From NCBI RefSeq assembly GCF_013285385.1, contig NZ_CP054212.1:1116001-1180000 (forward strand): 64,000 nucleotides of DNA, in the 5' to 3' direction. Shown piece by piece: positions 42,591 to 51,118 of this stretch; positions within the stretch are counted from its first letter, which is position 1, and each line of letters begins with the position of its first letter. The position numbers and the translations under genes were made by a program. Under the pieces are notes generated by a model. That model had not been told where the DNA came from. It ran no database searches and worked only from the letters and a program-made list of their open reading frames with translations. This DNA comes from Paramixta manurensis (GTDB lineage Bacteria; Pseudomonadota; Gammaproteobacteria; Enterobacterales; Enterobacteriaceae).

Positions 42591-43844
42591 TTAAAGGCGA
42601 TGGCCTAAAGCGTATAAAGGTTCAAATACCCATTCGATAATATTACGTTTTTCAATTAAGAAGTCGGCCTCTAGCCTTATACCGGAACGCAATGGAACGT
42701 TTTTACCGTAGAGGGAGATATCTTGCTTATCTAAATTAACCGTAACTTGATAGAGCTTTTCCTGAACATTGTTGTCACCCGTAATTGACATCACTTCTTG
42801 TGGAGAGAGTGTGGCGGTAGAGACTTCGGCCACGGTTCCGTGCTGCACGCCAAATTTCTGGTAAGGATAGGCTTCATAGCGCAAAACGACCTTTTGGCCT
42901 GGATTGATAAAGCCGATTGAGCGGCTACCAACCATAATCCGGGCTTGTAATTGATTACCTTCGGGCAGGATATACAGCAGCGGCTGACCTGTATTGACCA
43001 CTTGACCCAATTTACTCAGCAGGGTTCCTACCTTTCCAGATTGAGCGGCGGTGACAATAATCGCGCGACGAGACTCATTTTCAGCGATGGATTGTTCAAT
43101 GTCCGCTAACCTACGCGTAATATCGCGTTGTTGGCTCAGCGAATTAAGCGGTTGTTCACGTAATTGTTGCTTAATCGAGAATATCCGCTGCTCTAAATCC
43201 ATCGCCTGCCGATCGGTATCCTGTAGGCGGGCACTGGCTTCCAGCACATTATTATCTTGCTCATCCACTTGCTGGTTTGAGGCAAACCCTTGCTGGCGCA
43301 TGGTGCGCAGCTTTTCCAGTTGCCGTTTTGCCAGGGTAAGTTGTTGCTGACGTTTAACCTGCTGTAACTTTATTAAACGCTGCTGGCTATTCAATGAGCC
43401 CAGTTGGCTGTTTAATCCACGTAACGTCTCTTCATTAATGGTCTTTGCGCCCGCCAGCTCGGCCTGCAATTGCGTACGTTGTAGCAGCAGTTGGTTATAG
43501 ACAACCTTGCGGGTTTGACCGAGAGAGGTTGATAGCTCGGATGAAATCTCCAGCAACGGCATGCCCCGGGTGACTTGGCTGCCTTCTTTTACCAACATTT
43601 TGGTCACCGTCCCGGTTACCGGCGCGCTGACATTATAAACGCCTTGGCTAGGTAAAAGTTGCCCGTTGGCCGTCTCACGCTTGGTGTAACTACCAAAGAC
43701 AAGAAAACTCACCACAACCATTGTCATGATGGCGACCAGCGAAATCACCAGCCAGCGCCACGGCGGACAATAGAGCGATACGGAGCCCATCATTTTATTT
43801 TTTTGCGCATCCAGCGCTTCTTGTCGGAAAAGTGAATCTGTCAT
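42591..43844 (-). CDS. HlyD-family periplasmic adaptor (CvaA-like)
   Basis: A 417-residue membrane fusion protein. One transmembrane helix (WLVISLVAIMTMVVVSFLVF, about residues 31-50) is followed by the lipoyl half-motif (VSAPVTGTVTKMLVKEGSQV), a long Gln-rich coiled coil (about residues 110-255), the second lipoyl half (VTAAQSGKVGTLLSKLGQVV) and a beta-barrel region. It links the ABC exporter to the outer-membrane channel. AGGGAA precedes the ATG, and it lies 29 bases after the TolC-like gene. Confidence 0.9.
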   Translation of the reverse strand: MTDSLFRQEALDAQKNKMMGSVSLYCPPWRWLVISLVAIMTMVVVSFLVFGSYTKRETANGQLLPSQGVYNVSAPVTGTVTKMLVKEGSQVTRGMPLLEISSELSTSLGQTRKVVYNQLLLQRTQLQAELAGAKTINEETLRGLNSQLGSLNSQQRLIKLQQVKRQQQLTLAKRQLEKLRTMRQQGFASNQQVDEQDNNVLEASARLQDTDRQAMDLEQRIFSIKQQLREQPLNSLSQQRDITRRLADIEQSIAENESRRAIIVTAAQSGKVGTLLSKLGQVVNTGQPLLYILPEGNQLQARIMVGSRSIGFINPGQKVVLRYEAYPYQKFGVQHGTVAEVSTATLSPQEVMSITGDNNVQEKLYQVTVNLDKQDISLYGKNVPLRSGIRLEADFLIEKRNIIEWVFEPLYALGHRL

Positions 43845-43873
43845 TTTTATTCCCTGATTGTTCCGTCCGCGGA

Positions 43874-45193
43874 TTAATTCGAACAGGTAATTTTTGCAAG
43901 AGATAAATGGCCGAGTTCGCCTAAAATACGCGCCCGGGTAAGTTTGGCGGTGAGGAGTTTATAGCGCGCTTCAGCGTTATTTTTAACCGCTTCGTAATAG
44001 CGTTGCCGGGCATTTAATTCGTCCATTTGCGTTCGTAACCCCATTTCTTTTCCCTTCAGAGTAGAGTTGACTTTATTTCCTTCAGATTGAATTACCTTTT
44101 GGCTGGAAGTTAATAACATTCGACCATTATGGATATTCAGTGTCGAAGTACGCAGCTCTTGCTTAATTTTTTGCTGAATATCTATCAATTGATAACGGGC
44201 TTGCTCTTTTTTGTACACTGCCTCACGCGATTGTGATAGCTGTAAACCCCCGCTAAATAGCGGAACTGAGACCGTTACGCCAACATTTGTATTGGTCGTT
44301 TTTGACGTTGTACCGAACCAGCGGTCAAGTTCATTTTCGCCTTCACCCCGGCTCCAGTTGGTGCCGTAACTGGCCTGAAAACGCACCACCGGCAAATGAG
44401 CGCTATGGGTCGCGAAGACGTCTGACTTGGCAATGTTAAGCTGGGTTATCGCTTGTTTAATATCAACATTATGTGCCAAAGCCTGATTAAATAAGGCCTT
44501 TTCGCTGTTGGTGGCCTCAGGCGCATTTTGCAGTAAACAGTGTGGTGAAATCGCCTCAATGTGGGCGTAATTAAGCCCGGTTAAACGCTGATATTGTGCT
44601 CCGGCGGTCAGCAGTTCATTTTCCGCCTCAATCACCTTGGCTTGTGAAACATCTAAATTGGCCTGTGCTTCATCAATATCGATGCGTGTCGCATCGCCGA
44701 GCTTTATCGCAGCTTGTGCTTGCGCCAGTTGATGCTGATAAGCTTTCGAAGCATGGCGCGCTGCATTTAACACTTCTTGTTGATAAAGCACATTGGCATA
44801 AGCATCGGCAACGTCACTAATCAGCTTCTCTTGCGCTTTCATCAGTTCGATCTCGGCACTTTCGCTCATCGCTTTTCCACGCATGTAATCGGCATACTTA
44901 GTGAGGTCGAAAAGAGGCTGGGAAAGCGAAATGCTCGAATCATGCCGTGTGACTTTCGCCGCGTAGGAGGCGCGGGGTTGATCCTGTTGGGTGTAAGAAC
45001 CGCCAAGCTGGATGGTTGGCAGTAGCCCGGCCAAACCTTGCCAGCGTTTTTCATTGCCCGCCAATTGTTGATAAATCGCCGCCTGAATCTCCGCATTTGA
45101 TGCCCCTGCGGCGCGGACGGCGTCCAGTAAAGTATCCGCCGTCGCCGAGTGAGAGATAAACAGGCCGATAAAAAAAGAGATTCTAAACTTCAT
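43874..45193 (-). CDS. TolC-family outer-membrane channel of the type I system
   Basis: A 439-residue protein with a signal peptide (cleavage near SATA, residue 19) and two outer-membrane-efflux repeats. Features are LPTIQLGGSYTQQ, LSQPLFDLTKYADY, LGDATRIDIDEAQANLDVSQ in the first half and VSVPLFSGGLQLSQSREAVY in the second. A dedicated TolC homologue inside a microcin operon is notable, since colicin V export uses the chromosomal TolC. Confidence 0.9.
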   Translation of the reverse strand: MKFRISFFIGLFISHSATADTLLDAVRAAGASNAEIQAAIYQQLAGNEKRWQGLAGLLPTIQLGGSYTQQDQPRASYAAKVTRHDSSISLSQPLFDLTKYADYMRGKAMSESAEIELMKAQEKLISDVADAYANVLYQQEVLNAARHASKAYQHQLAQAQAAIKLGDATRIDIDEAQANLDVSQAKVIEAENELLTAGAQYQRLTGLNYAHIEAISPHCLLQNAPEATNSEKALFNQALAHNVDIKQAITQLNIAKSDVFATHSAHLPVVRFQASYGTNWSRGEGENELDRWFGTTSKTTNTNVGVTVSVPLFSGGLQLSQSREAVYKKEQARYQLIDIQQKIKQELRTSTLNIHNGRMLLTSSQKVIQSEGNKVNSTLKGKEMGLRTQMDELNARQRYYEAVKNNAEARYKLLTAKLTRARILGELGHLSLAKITCSN

Positions 45194-45235
45194 AATTCAT
45201 CCGATAAAAACATGTCATACATCTCTGCGGTTTGA

Positions 45236-45865
45236 TCACGAAAGCAAATGATTTTCGTAGGCAAATTTCATTAGCTCTGCGTTGGAGCCAAGACCAAGCT
45301 TGCGCATCGCATTGTATTTATGCGTTGAAATGGTACTGAGGGATCGATTTTTTAATTCAGCCACCTCGGCGAGTGTATGACCAGAAACGATAAGTTTAAT
45401 GATTTCCATCTCTTTATCGGATAATCCGAAACTGGCTTCGCCTGATTTTTCGCTAATATCTTTTATTTTTTCTGAAACGTAAAACTCATTCAATGCCAGA
45501 ATGCGATCGCAGGCGGATAATAGTTCGCCAGACTGCTCCTTTTTACTCACGATGGCGGATACACCCAGATCTTTTAAGGTGTTAATCATCTCATTTTGTA
45601 TCTTGTCGATAAGGATAACGATTTTCGTATTCACGCGGGTGCTTAACAGCCGACTAAACATCGTGATTCTACTTTCGTTTAGTGTGTTGGTTTCAATGTC
45701 AATCACCACCAAGTCAACCTTGTTGATGCTGACCGCACTAAATAATTGTTCATAGCTCAGGCAGATATGAATAACGTTAAACCTGTCTTCGTTATTAAAT
45801 AAAGAGGAGAGGGCACCTAACACCAGTGGGTAAGGGTGCATGATAGCAACGGTTGAACTTAGCAT
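45236..45865 (-). CDS. RcsB-like LuxR-family response regulator heading the export operon
   Basis: A 209-residue protein with a receiver-like N-terminus and a LuxR helix-turn-helix (LSDKEMEIIKLIVSGHTLAE, RSLSTISTHKYNAMRKLGLG; residues 149-193) resembling RcsB. The likely phospho-Asp is in VDLVVIDIETN (about residue 56), and VSKKEQ supplies the conserved Lys. The acidic pair of the first loop is missing (VAIMHPYP in place of IIADDHP), so metal-dependent phosphorylation is doubtful. It lies 42 bases before the TolC-like gene and is probably the first gene of the operon. Confidence 0.82.
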   Translation of the reverse strand: MLSSTVAIMHPYPLVLGALSSLFNNEDRFNVIHICLSYEQLFSAVSINKVDLVVIDIETNTLNESRITMFSRLLSTRVNTKIVILIDKIQNEMINTLKDLGVSAIVSKKEQSGELLSACDRILALNEFYVSEKIKDISEKSGEASFGLSDKEMEIIKLIVSGHTLAEVAELKNRSLSTISTHKYNAMRKLGLGSNAELMKFAYENHLLS

Positions 45866-46575
45866 AGTATCTATCCATGAAGTCTTGATTGTATGAAAAA
45901 TAGGGCTAGCGTCACTAACCCAATACCTTGCAGATAATAAAGTGCATTTAACTAGAAACTAAAGTGAATTTAGCTATGTGATTTGTTATTTACACCTGAA
46001 CGTAATGGGGAGAAGTAATATTTAGGACGATTCTTAACTGTTATTCATTATTACAAGTAGTATATCTTGTTTATTCCTCTGCAAACTCTCTGTTTTGATA
46101 TACATATTGAAAATGAGTAGTTGGTTTTGCTAGTCATTTTAATTTATTTTACTAGTCATAATCTTCATAAGTTAAAAAGTGCCAATAATACGTCATGTTA
46201 TTGATGCTTTTAACCACCATTGAGTGATAAATAAACATAATGATGTTAAAAAAAAGTCAATTTATCAAAAATAGTGTTATGGACATAATTTTCTTGCTAA
46301 GAGGTTCTGGTGTGTAATAGTGATTATTGATCCAGATTCATATTTGGTGTTTCGGACGGATTTGGGTTCATTAAACAGCAGATCAGGACGGCGATGACCT
46401 GCTGCTTTTTCGAATTAGGTTGATTTTTAGACAAATAACCCTGCCGGGCAGAGCTAAGAAAAAGAGTGTTTAAACAGCGAGTAAAACGTTGCTGGGGCAT
46501 GGGGAAGTTAGCCGGAGAGTATAAGGACCAGTGGTTGTGGGCAAGGTCTGTTAAGCACCATACAAGGAGGATAAT
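45866..46575. other. Large A+T-rich divergent control region
   Basis: 710 bases without a convincing protein gene, markedly richer in A+T than the rest of the window. It separates the leftward export operon from the rightward winged-helix gene. It contains a terminator-like hairpin at 46376-46410. A minus-strand open frame covering 46324-46632 lacks a ribosome site and family features. Low G+C and long regulatory space fit H-NS-silenced, horizontally acquired DNA. Confidence 0.6.
46376..46410 (+). terminator. Terminator-like hairpin upstream of the winged-helix gene
   Basis: CAGCAGATCA and TGACCTGCTG pair at 9 of 10 positions around a 9-base loop and are followed by CTTTTT. No protein gene ends nearby on the + strand, so it would end either a small RNA from the control region or act as an attenuator in the leader of the regulator gene, 166 bases downstream. 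Confidence 0.5.
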
Positions 46576-47055
46576 ATGAGTGCACTTATCTATCGCATCA
46601 TCGGAAAAGATTATTTTTTTATTGTTAATCATGAAGTTGGAATGACAACTTTAACTTCCTATCCTTTAAGTTCGCCGTGGGAAAACGCGGTTCCTCATCG
46701 TACAGTGGTGCTAAAGCCAACCGAATCACGTCTGCTAATGTTGCTTCTTTTACAGGGCGGCCACACGGTGACTAAAGCCACCATTATGGAGAGTGTTTGG
46801 AAAAATAAGGTCGTGACGGACAACAGCTTACGTCAGGTGATCCTTTCGCTGCGCAGTATATTGGACGATCGTGTCAAGCCCCATCACGTGCTGAAAAATG
46901 TGCCTGGCATTGGGTACAACATAATGAATAGCGAATGTATAGGTTGTTCTCGGCAAGACGATGCAGTACAGGAAGAGCCGGGAACATCTATCGACGGGGA
47001 GACTAACAACGTATCGTTGTTTAAAAAAATCTGGCGAATTTTCATGGCTTTCTGA
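46576..47055 (+). CDS. CadC-type winged-helix regulator (soluble)
   Basis: A 159-residue protein with an OmpR/PhoB-type DNA-binding domain (VVLKPTESRLLMLLLLQGGH, VTKATIMESVWKNKVVTDNS, LRQVILSLRSILDD, NVPGIGYNI; residues 43-115), as in CadC/ToxR-like regulators. There is no receiver domain. After an acidic stretch it ends in FKKIWRIFMAF, too short for a transmembrane helix but possibly membrane-associating. The ribosome site AGGAGGATAAT is very strong. It precedes the HlyD/ABC export genes. Confidence 0.8.
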   Translation: MSALIYRIIGKDYFFIVNHEVGMTTLTSYPLSSPWENAVPHRTVVLKPTESRLLMLLLLQGGHTVTKATIMESVWKNKVVTDNSLRQVILSLRSILDDRVKPHHVLKNVPGIGYNIMNSECIGCSRQDDAVQEEPGTSIDGETNNVSLFKKIWRIFMAF

Positions 47056-47245
47056 ATACTGAAACTAAAAGGAAATAAAACTTACCCGAAACTGGTTTAA
47101 ATGGTTCTAAATTGATGCGCATTCACTTTCATAACGACAGTCTTTATGTAAGATCGTATTGAAATTAGACATCAATTATATGTGTTTAAAATGGACAGTG
47201 ATTGAAACTGGTTGTGAATTTAACGATAAAGAAAGTGCGGCTTAT

Positions 47246-48205
47246 ATGGATATTTTTTCTCATACTTTTTTGTTTTCTGTGGCAATTGCCAGCGTAACAC
47301 TACTTTCTGCCTGTGAGGAATCTAATCGGGATTATTTACAAGGCTATGTGGAAGGTGAGTTCGTTTATGTCTCTGCGGAGAGCGCTGGCAGGATTGGCAC
47401 TATTTTTGTAAAGCGAGGGCAGCAGATCTCCGCTGGCGATAAACTGGCCGCGCTTGATGATGATATTCAGCAAAAACAGCATGAAATTGTCAATAAAACA
47501 CTAAATTCGGAAATTTCATTGCTGAATAATTTGGAAAAGGGCGCGCGTCAGGCTGAGTTAGATATTCTCATTGCCCAAATTTCACAGGCAAAGCAGGATG
47601 CGAAAATTGCGAAATCGAAATTAACTAAATATGAAAAACTTCGAGAAAAAGGCTATGTTTCCGATTTTGAACTGGAACAAGCTCAAGCCGATAATCATCT
47701 TAAGCAGCAGAGGATTGCCGAATTATCTTCTCAGTTGAAAAATAAACAGCAGCCGTCTCGTAGCGATGAAATCGCGGCGCAAAAGGCAAAAATGGAAGCT
47801 TCGCGGCTGCAAGTAGAAAAAAGTCAGCTAGAAATGCGTCGCCGTCAAATTTTCAGCCCGGTCGCTGCTGAAGTTTACGATATTATCCACCACGACGGCG
47901 AGGTGGTTAGTGCGGGGACGCCAATTCTCTCTTTATTGCCGCCAGAGTCGGTAAAAATCCGCTTTTTTGTCCCTCACGCCAAACTCGCGCGCGTTTCCGT
48001 TGGCAGCCTTGTTCGGGTCAAGGTGGATGGGGCGCCCTCACTCATTGATGCTAAAGTCCAGTTTATCTCGCCAAAAGCCGAATATGCGCCGCCGGTTATT
48101 TTCAGCAGTTCGCAAAAAGAACGGCTGGTGTTTATGGTTGAAGCAACCACTCTACAGCCGCAAGAACCGATTCGTCTGGGGTTGCCTGTTGAGGTTATGT
48201 TGTAA
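47246..48205 (+). CDS. HlyD-family adaptor lipoprotein of an ABC exporter (YbhG-like)
   Basis: A 319-residue membrane fusion protein. A lipobox LLSAC (Cys23) after a hydrophobic stretch suggests a lipid anchor. YVSAESAGRIGTIFVKRGQQ is the first lipoyl half, a coiled coil spans about residues 75-210, then FSPVAAEVYDIIHHDGEVVS is the second half. The start at 47246 is chosen for the signal peptide, although it lacks positive charges and has a weak ribosome site; the frame is open from a TTG at 47159. The ATPase gene overlaps its stop (TAATG). Confidence 0.8.
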   Translation: MDIFSHTFLFSVAIASVTLLSACEESNRDYLQGYVEGEFVYVSAESAGRIGTIFVKRGQQISAGDKLAALDDDIQQKQHEIVNKTLNSEISLLNNLEKGARQAELDILIAQISQAKQDAKIAKSKLTKYEKLREKGYVSDFELEQAQADNHLKQQRIAELSSQLKNKQQPSRSDEIAAQKAKMEASRLQVEKSQLEMRRRQIFSPVAAEVYDIIHHDGEVVSAGTPILSLLPPESVKIRFFVPHAKLARVSVGSLVRVKVDGAPSLIDAKVQFISPKAEYAPPVIFSSSQKERLVFMVEATTLQPQEPIRLGLPVEVML

Positions 48206-49113
48206 TGGATTACTGTATCCGATTAGAAAAGATTAATAAGTCATTTAAAACTAAGCATGTTGTAAAAGATTTAACGTTGGATATTCCGCGCGGAAAAATT
48301 ACCGGGTTTCTGGGTCCCAATGGCAGTGGCAAAACTACCTCAATGCGCATGATGTGCGGGCTGTTGCGCCCAGACTCCGGCAACGGAAGCTGTTTCGGTT
48401 ATGACATTTTCCGCCAGCGTGAAAAAATCAAACCGTTGATTGGTTATATGACACAAAGTTTTACGCTGTGGGAAAACCTGTCAGTAAAAGAGAACCTCTA
48501 TTTTTTAGCCAAGCTACGCAATATTCCAAATGCCAGGCGCCAAGTGGCGCGGCTGATTGCGCGCTTTAACCTTCAACGTTTCGATAATGTGCTGACGGCG
48601 CATCTCTCCGGCGGCTGGCGTCAGCGTGTATCGCTGGCCGCCAGTATTCTTCATTCACCCAAAGTGATTTTATTGGATGAACCTACCGCCGGCGTCGATC
48701 CCTATGCCCGACGCGAATTCTGGAAGGTATTGCATGAGTTATCAAACGACGGCATGACCATTTTAGTCAGTACTCACTATATGGATGAGGCAGAACGCTG
48801 CCATCACTTGGCGTGGATGTCCTACGGTAGATTGCTGGCGGCGGGCACGGCAGAAACCATCATCCGTTCGCAAGGCTTGACGACATTTGCCGTTCGCGGC
48901 CCGACGTTGACCGATCTGGAGTGTGCTTTAGGGGAACTGGAGCCGGTTGAACAAACCGTTATCTTCAGCGGCACGTTATATGTCACTGGGAAAGATTATC
49001 AGTCGTTACATCGCGCATTGCAGCAATTACCCTCTGCCTATGCGATTGAAAAGACCTCGACTACTCTGGAAGACTCTTTCGCTCATCTGATGAAAAAGGT
49101 GATGCCGTCATGA
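48205..49113 (+). CDS. ABC exporter ATP-binding protein (YbhF/DrrA-like)
   Basis: A 302-residue ATPase: Walker A GPNGSGKTTSMRM near residue 36, signature LSGGWRQRVSLAASIL near 133, Walker B VILLDEPTAGVDPYARREFW near 152, and the C-terminal extension usual in DrrA-type exporters (TSTTLEDSFAHLMKK). It has one nucleotide-binding domain, whereas E. coli YbhF has two. Confidence 0.9.
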   Translation: MDYCIRLEKINKSFKTKHVVKDLTLDIPRGKITGFLGPNGSGKTTSMRMMCGLLRPDSGNGSCFGYDIFRQREKIKPLIGYMTQSFTLWENLSVKENLYFLAKLRNIPNARRQVARLIARFNLQRFDNVLTAHLSGGWRQRVSLAASILHSPKVILLDEPTAGVDPYARREFWKVLHELSNDGMTILVSTHYMDEAERCHHLAWMSYGRLLAAGTAETIIRSQGLTTFAVRGPTLTDLECALGELEPVEQTVIFSGTLYVTGKDYQSLHRALQQLPSAYAIEKTSTTLEDSFAHLMKKVMPS

Positions 49114-50249
49114 AATGTTTTCAGCGGCAATATTGTATTTTCTCGATTTTTTTAAAAGAGTTAATTGAAATACGACGTGATAAAATCACCTTGTTAATGA
49201 TCTTTGCGATCCCGATCGTCAATCTGTTTATTCTCGGTTTTTCAGTGAATAGCGACCCGCGAGAAGTACGCACTGCGTTAATCGATCATGACCGCTCGTC
49301 GCTGAGTCGCACGCTGATTGCGGGTATGACGAATACTGAATATTTTGCTGTGCGCCATGCGGACAGTGAAAAGCAGGCGACACAGTGGTTTCAGCAAGGC
49401 AACGTGCAGTTTGTGGTGGTGATCCCTGCCGGGTTTGGTAAAGCGCTACTGGCAGAGAAGCAGCCGTCGCTGTATGTGCAAACCGATGCGACCGATCCGG
49501 CCGCCACCGCCAACGCCACGCAGGCATTGATCGCCTTATTGGATACGGTTTTCAGTAATGACACGAAAGCGATTCCTGAGTTGCAAACTTACGGAAAATC
49601 GTTAGTTAGTCCGGTCATTCATAAAATGTTTAATCCGGAGGGCGTGGCGCGTTTCAATGTGGTTCCGGGGCTGATCGGCGTGATCCTATCGATTATTTTG
49701 ATACTGATGACCAGCCTGTCGGTGCTGCGTGAGCGTGAACGCGGATCGATTATCCATATTATTAATTCGCCGGCTACCGCGCTGGATCTGTTGTTGGGCA
49801 AAACGTTGCCATACTTCCTGGTTGGAGCCCTACAGGCGGTGCTTATTGTTAGCGTAGCCACCTTAATCATGCGCGTACCGCTTCATGGCGCTTGGTTTTC
49901 ATTGGGGGTTTTAATTGGCTTATTTATTCTTTTGTCATTAGCGGTGGGCATTATTTTCTCGACCATTACCAGCAGCCAGTTACAGGCCATGCAACTGTCT
50001 TCATTTTATTTTCTTATCTCGACCATGTTGTCGGGTTTTATGACGCCGTTTTTTGGCATGCCTGGCTGGTCGCAATTCTTCGGTTCTCTGCTGCCGATGA
50101 CGTGGTTTTTACGGCTGGTACGTGGAGTGATGCTGAAAGGCTATACGCTGAGTGAGATGAGTAATGATTTTATATTACTCACCGCGTTAACCTTCGCACT
50201 GGTATTGCTGGCCTACTTCCTCTTCAGTCGGGCACTAAGGAGAGTCTAA
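49110..50249 (+). CDS. ABC-2-type exporter permease (YbhS/YbhR-like)
   Basis: A 379-residue permease with an N-terminal helix (ITLLMIFAIPIVNLFILGFS), a periplasmic domain of about 150 residues and five C-terminal helices, including GFMTPFFGMPGWSQFFGSLLPMTW split over the conserved ABC-2 region. Its ATG overlaps the ATPase stop (ATGA). Only one permease is present, so it would be a homodimer. Substrate unknown; the position suggests a link to the microcin island. Confidence 0.87.
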   Translation: MKCFQRQYCIFSIFLKELIEIRRDKITLLMIFAIPIVNLFILGFSVNSDPREVRTALIDHDRSSLSRTLIAGMTNTEYFAVRHADSEKQATQWFQQGNVQFVVVIPAGFGKALLAEKQPSLYVQTDATDPAATANATQALIALLDTVFSNDTKAIPELQTYGKSLVSPVIHKMFNPEGVARFNVVPGLIGVILSIILILMTSLSVLRERERGSIIHIINSPATALDLLLGKTLPYFLVGALQAVLIVSVATLIMRVPLHGAWFSLGVLIGLFILLSLAVGIIFSTITSSQLQAMQLSSFYFLISTMLSGFMTPFFGMPGWSQFFGSLLPMTWFLRLVRGVMLKGYTLSEMSNDFILLTALTFALVLLAYFLFSRALRRV

Positions 50250-50350
50250 AACTCACCCGTGTGCCATGACGGGCGTCAAGGCGAGGCTTTGCGCGTGCTG
50301 TTTTTTGCTGTATATTGCTGCTATGTGCAGTAATTTGCGGGAAAAGAAAC

Positions 50351-51118
50351 ATGCATAAAGCAGCCAGACAGCGCTATTTGCTTGATTCACTCAGTGAAAA
50401 GGGACAAATGAGCGTCGCCGAACTCGCAGCAAAACTGCGGGTTTCTGCCGATACGGTACGACGCGATTTGGTGGAACTGGAACGTCAGGGCCTGGCGCAG
50501 AAAAATCATGGCGGCGCGATTGCGCTCGATCTTCCGGCGATGAATCGGCAGGGGCGCAATAGCCTCTTACCGCAGACCAAACGCGGTTTGGGAGAGGCGG
50601 TAGCGGCGGAGATCCCTGCCGGTAGCACTTTGATCCTTGATGCCGGCAGCACGGTATTGGCGGTTGCCGCCGCGCTGCGTGGCCCTGCAACAGTAATTAC
50701 TGCCTCGCTGGATGTGGCGCAGTGCCTGAGCGAACGCTCGGACATTCACCTTATTCTGCTGGGCGGAAGCTGGGATGCGCGTCAACGTCTGTTTGCCGGG
50801 AGCGCGACCCTCGCCATGTTGGCTCGCTATCGCGCCGATATTGTGGTGCTTGGCGCTTGCGCGATTCATGCGCAACTCGGTCTTAGCGCCAGCCAGGAAG
50901 CCGATGGCGAAGTGAAACGCGCCATGCTGGCTGCCAGCGCGCAACATTGGTTGGTTGCCGACCATCTCAAACTTAATCATTGCGAACCCCATCTGGTGGC
51001 GGAGTTATCGGCGATCGATCGCCTATTCATTGACCGTCCGTGGGACGAATTAGGTGAACACAGTACCGTCGATGTTAACGTCACCGCCTTTCCTAACGCA
51101 GGAGAAAGATATGACTAA
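50351..51118 (+). CDS. DeoR-family transcriptional regulator
   Basis: A 255-residue repressor. Winged helix at residues 4-55 (RQRYLLDSLSEKGQMSVAEL, VSADTVRRDLVELERQGLAQ, NHGGAIAL), then the sugar-phosphate sensor domain (ILDAGSTVLAVAAALRG, ILLGGSWDARQRLFAG). The ATG at 50351 follows GGGAAAAGA; the 12 codons upstream are unsupported. The dehydrogenase gene starts within its last codons. Confidence 0.85.
   Translation: MHKAARQRYLLDSLSEKGQMSVAELAAKLRVSADTVRRDLVELERQGLAQKNHGGAIALDLPAMNRQGRNSLLPQTKRGLGEAVAAEIPAGSTLILDAGSTVLAVAAALRGPATVITASLDVAQCLSERSDIHLILLGGSWDARQRLFAGSATLAMLARYRADIVVLGACAIHAQLGLSASQEADGEVKRAMLAASAQHWLVADHLKLNHCEPHLVAELSAIDRLFIDRPWDELGEHSTVDVNVTAFPNAGERYD

Noticed and set aside
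46324..46632. 102-codon minus-strand frame with a hydrophobic stretch, considered as an immunity or small membrane protein
   Set aside because: It overlaps the start of the winged-helix gene antisense, has no ribosome site and encodes a Pro/Asn-rich, unstructured-looking C-terminus across the hairpin region.
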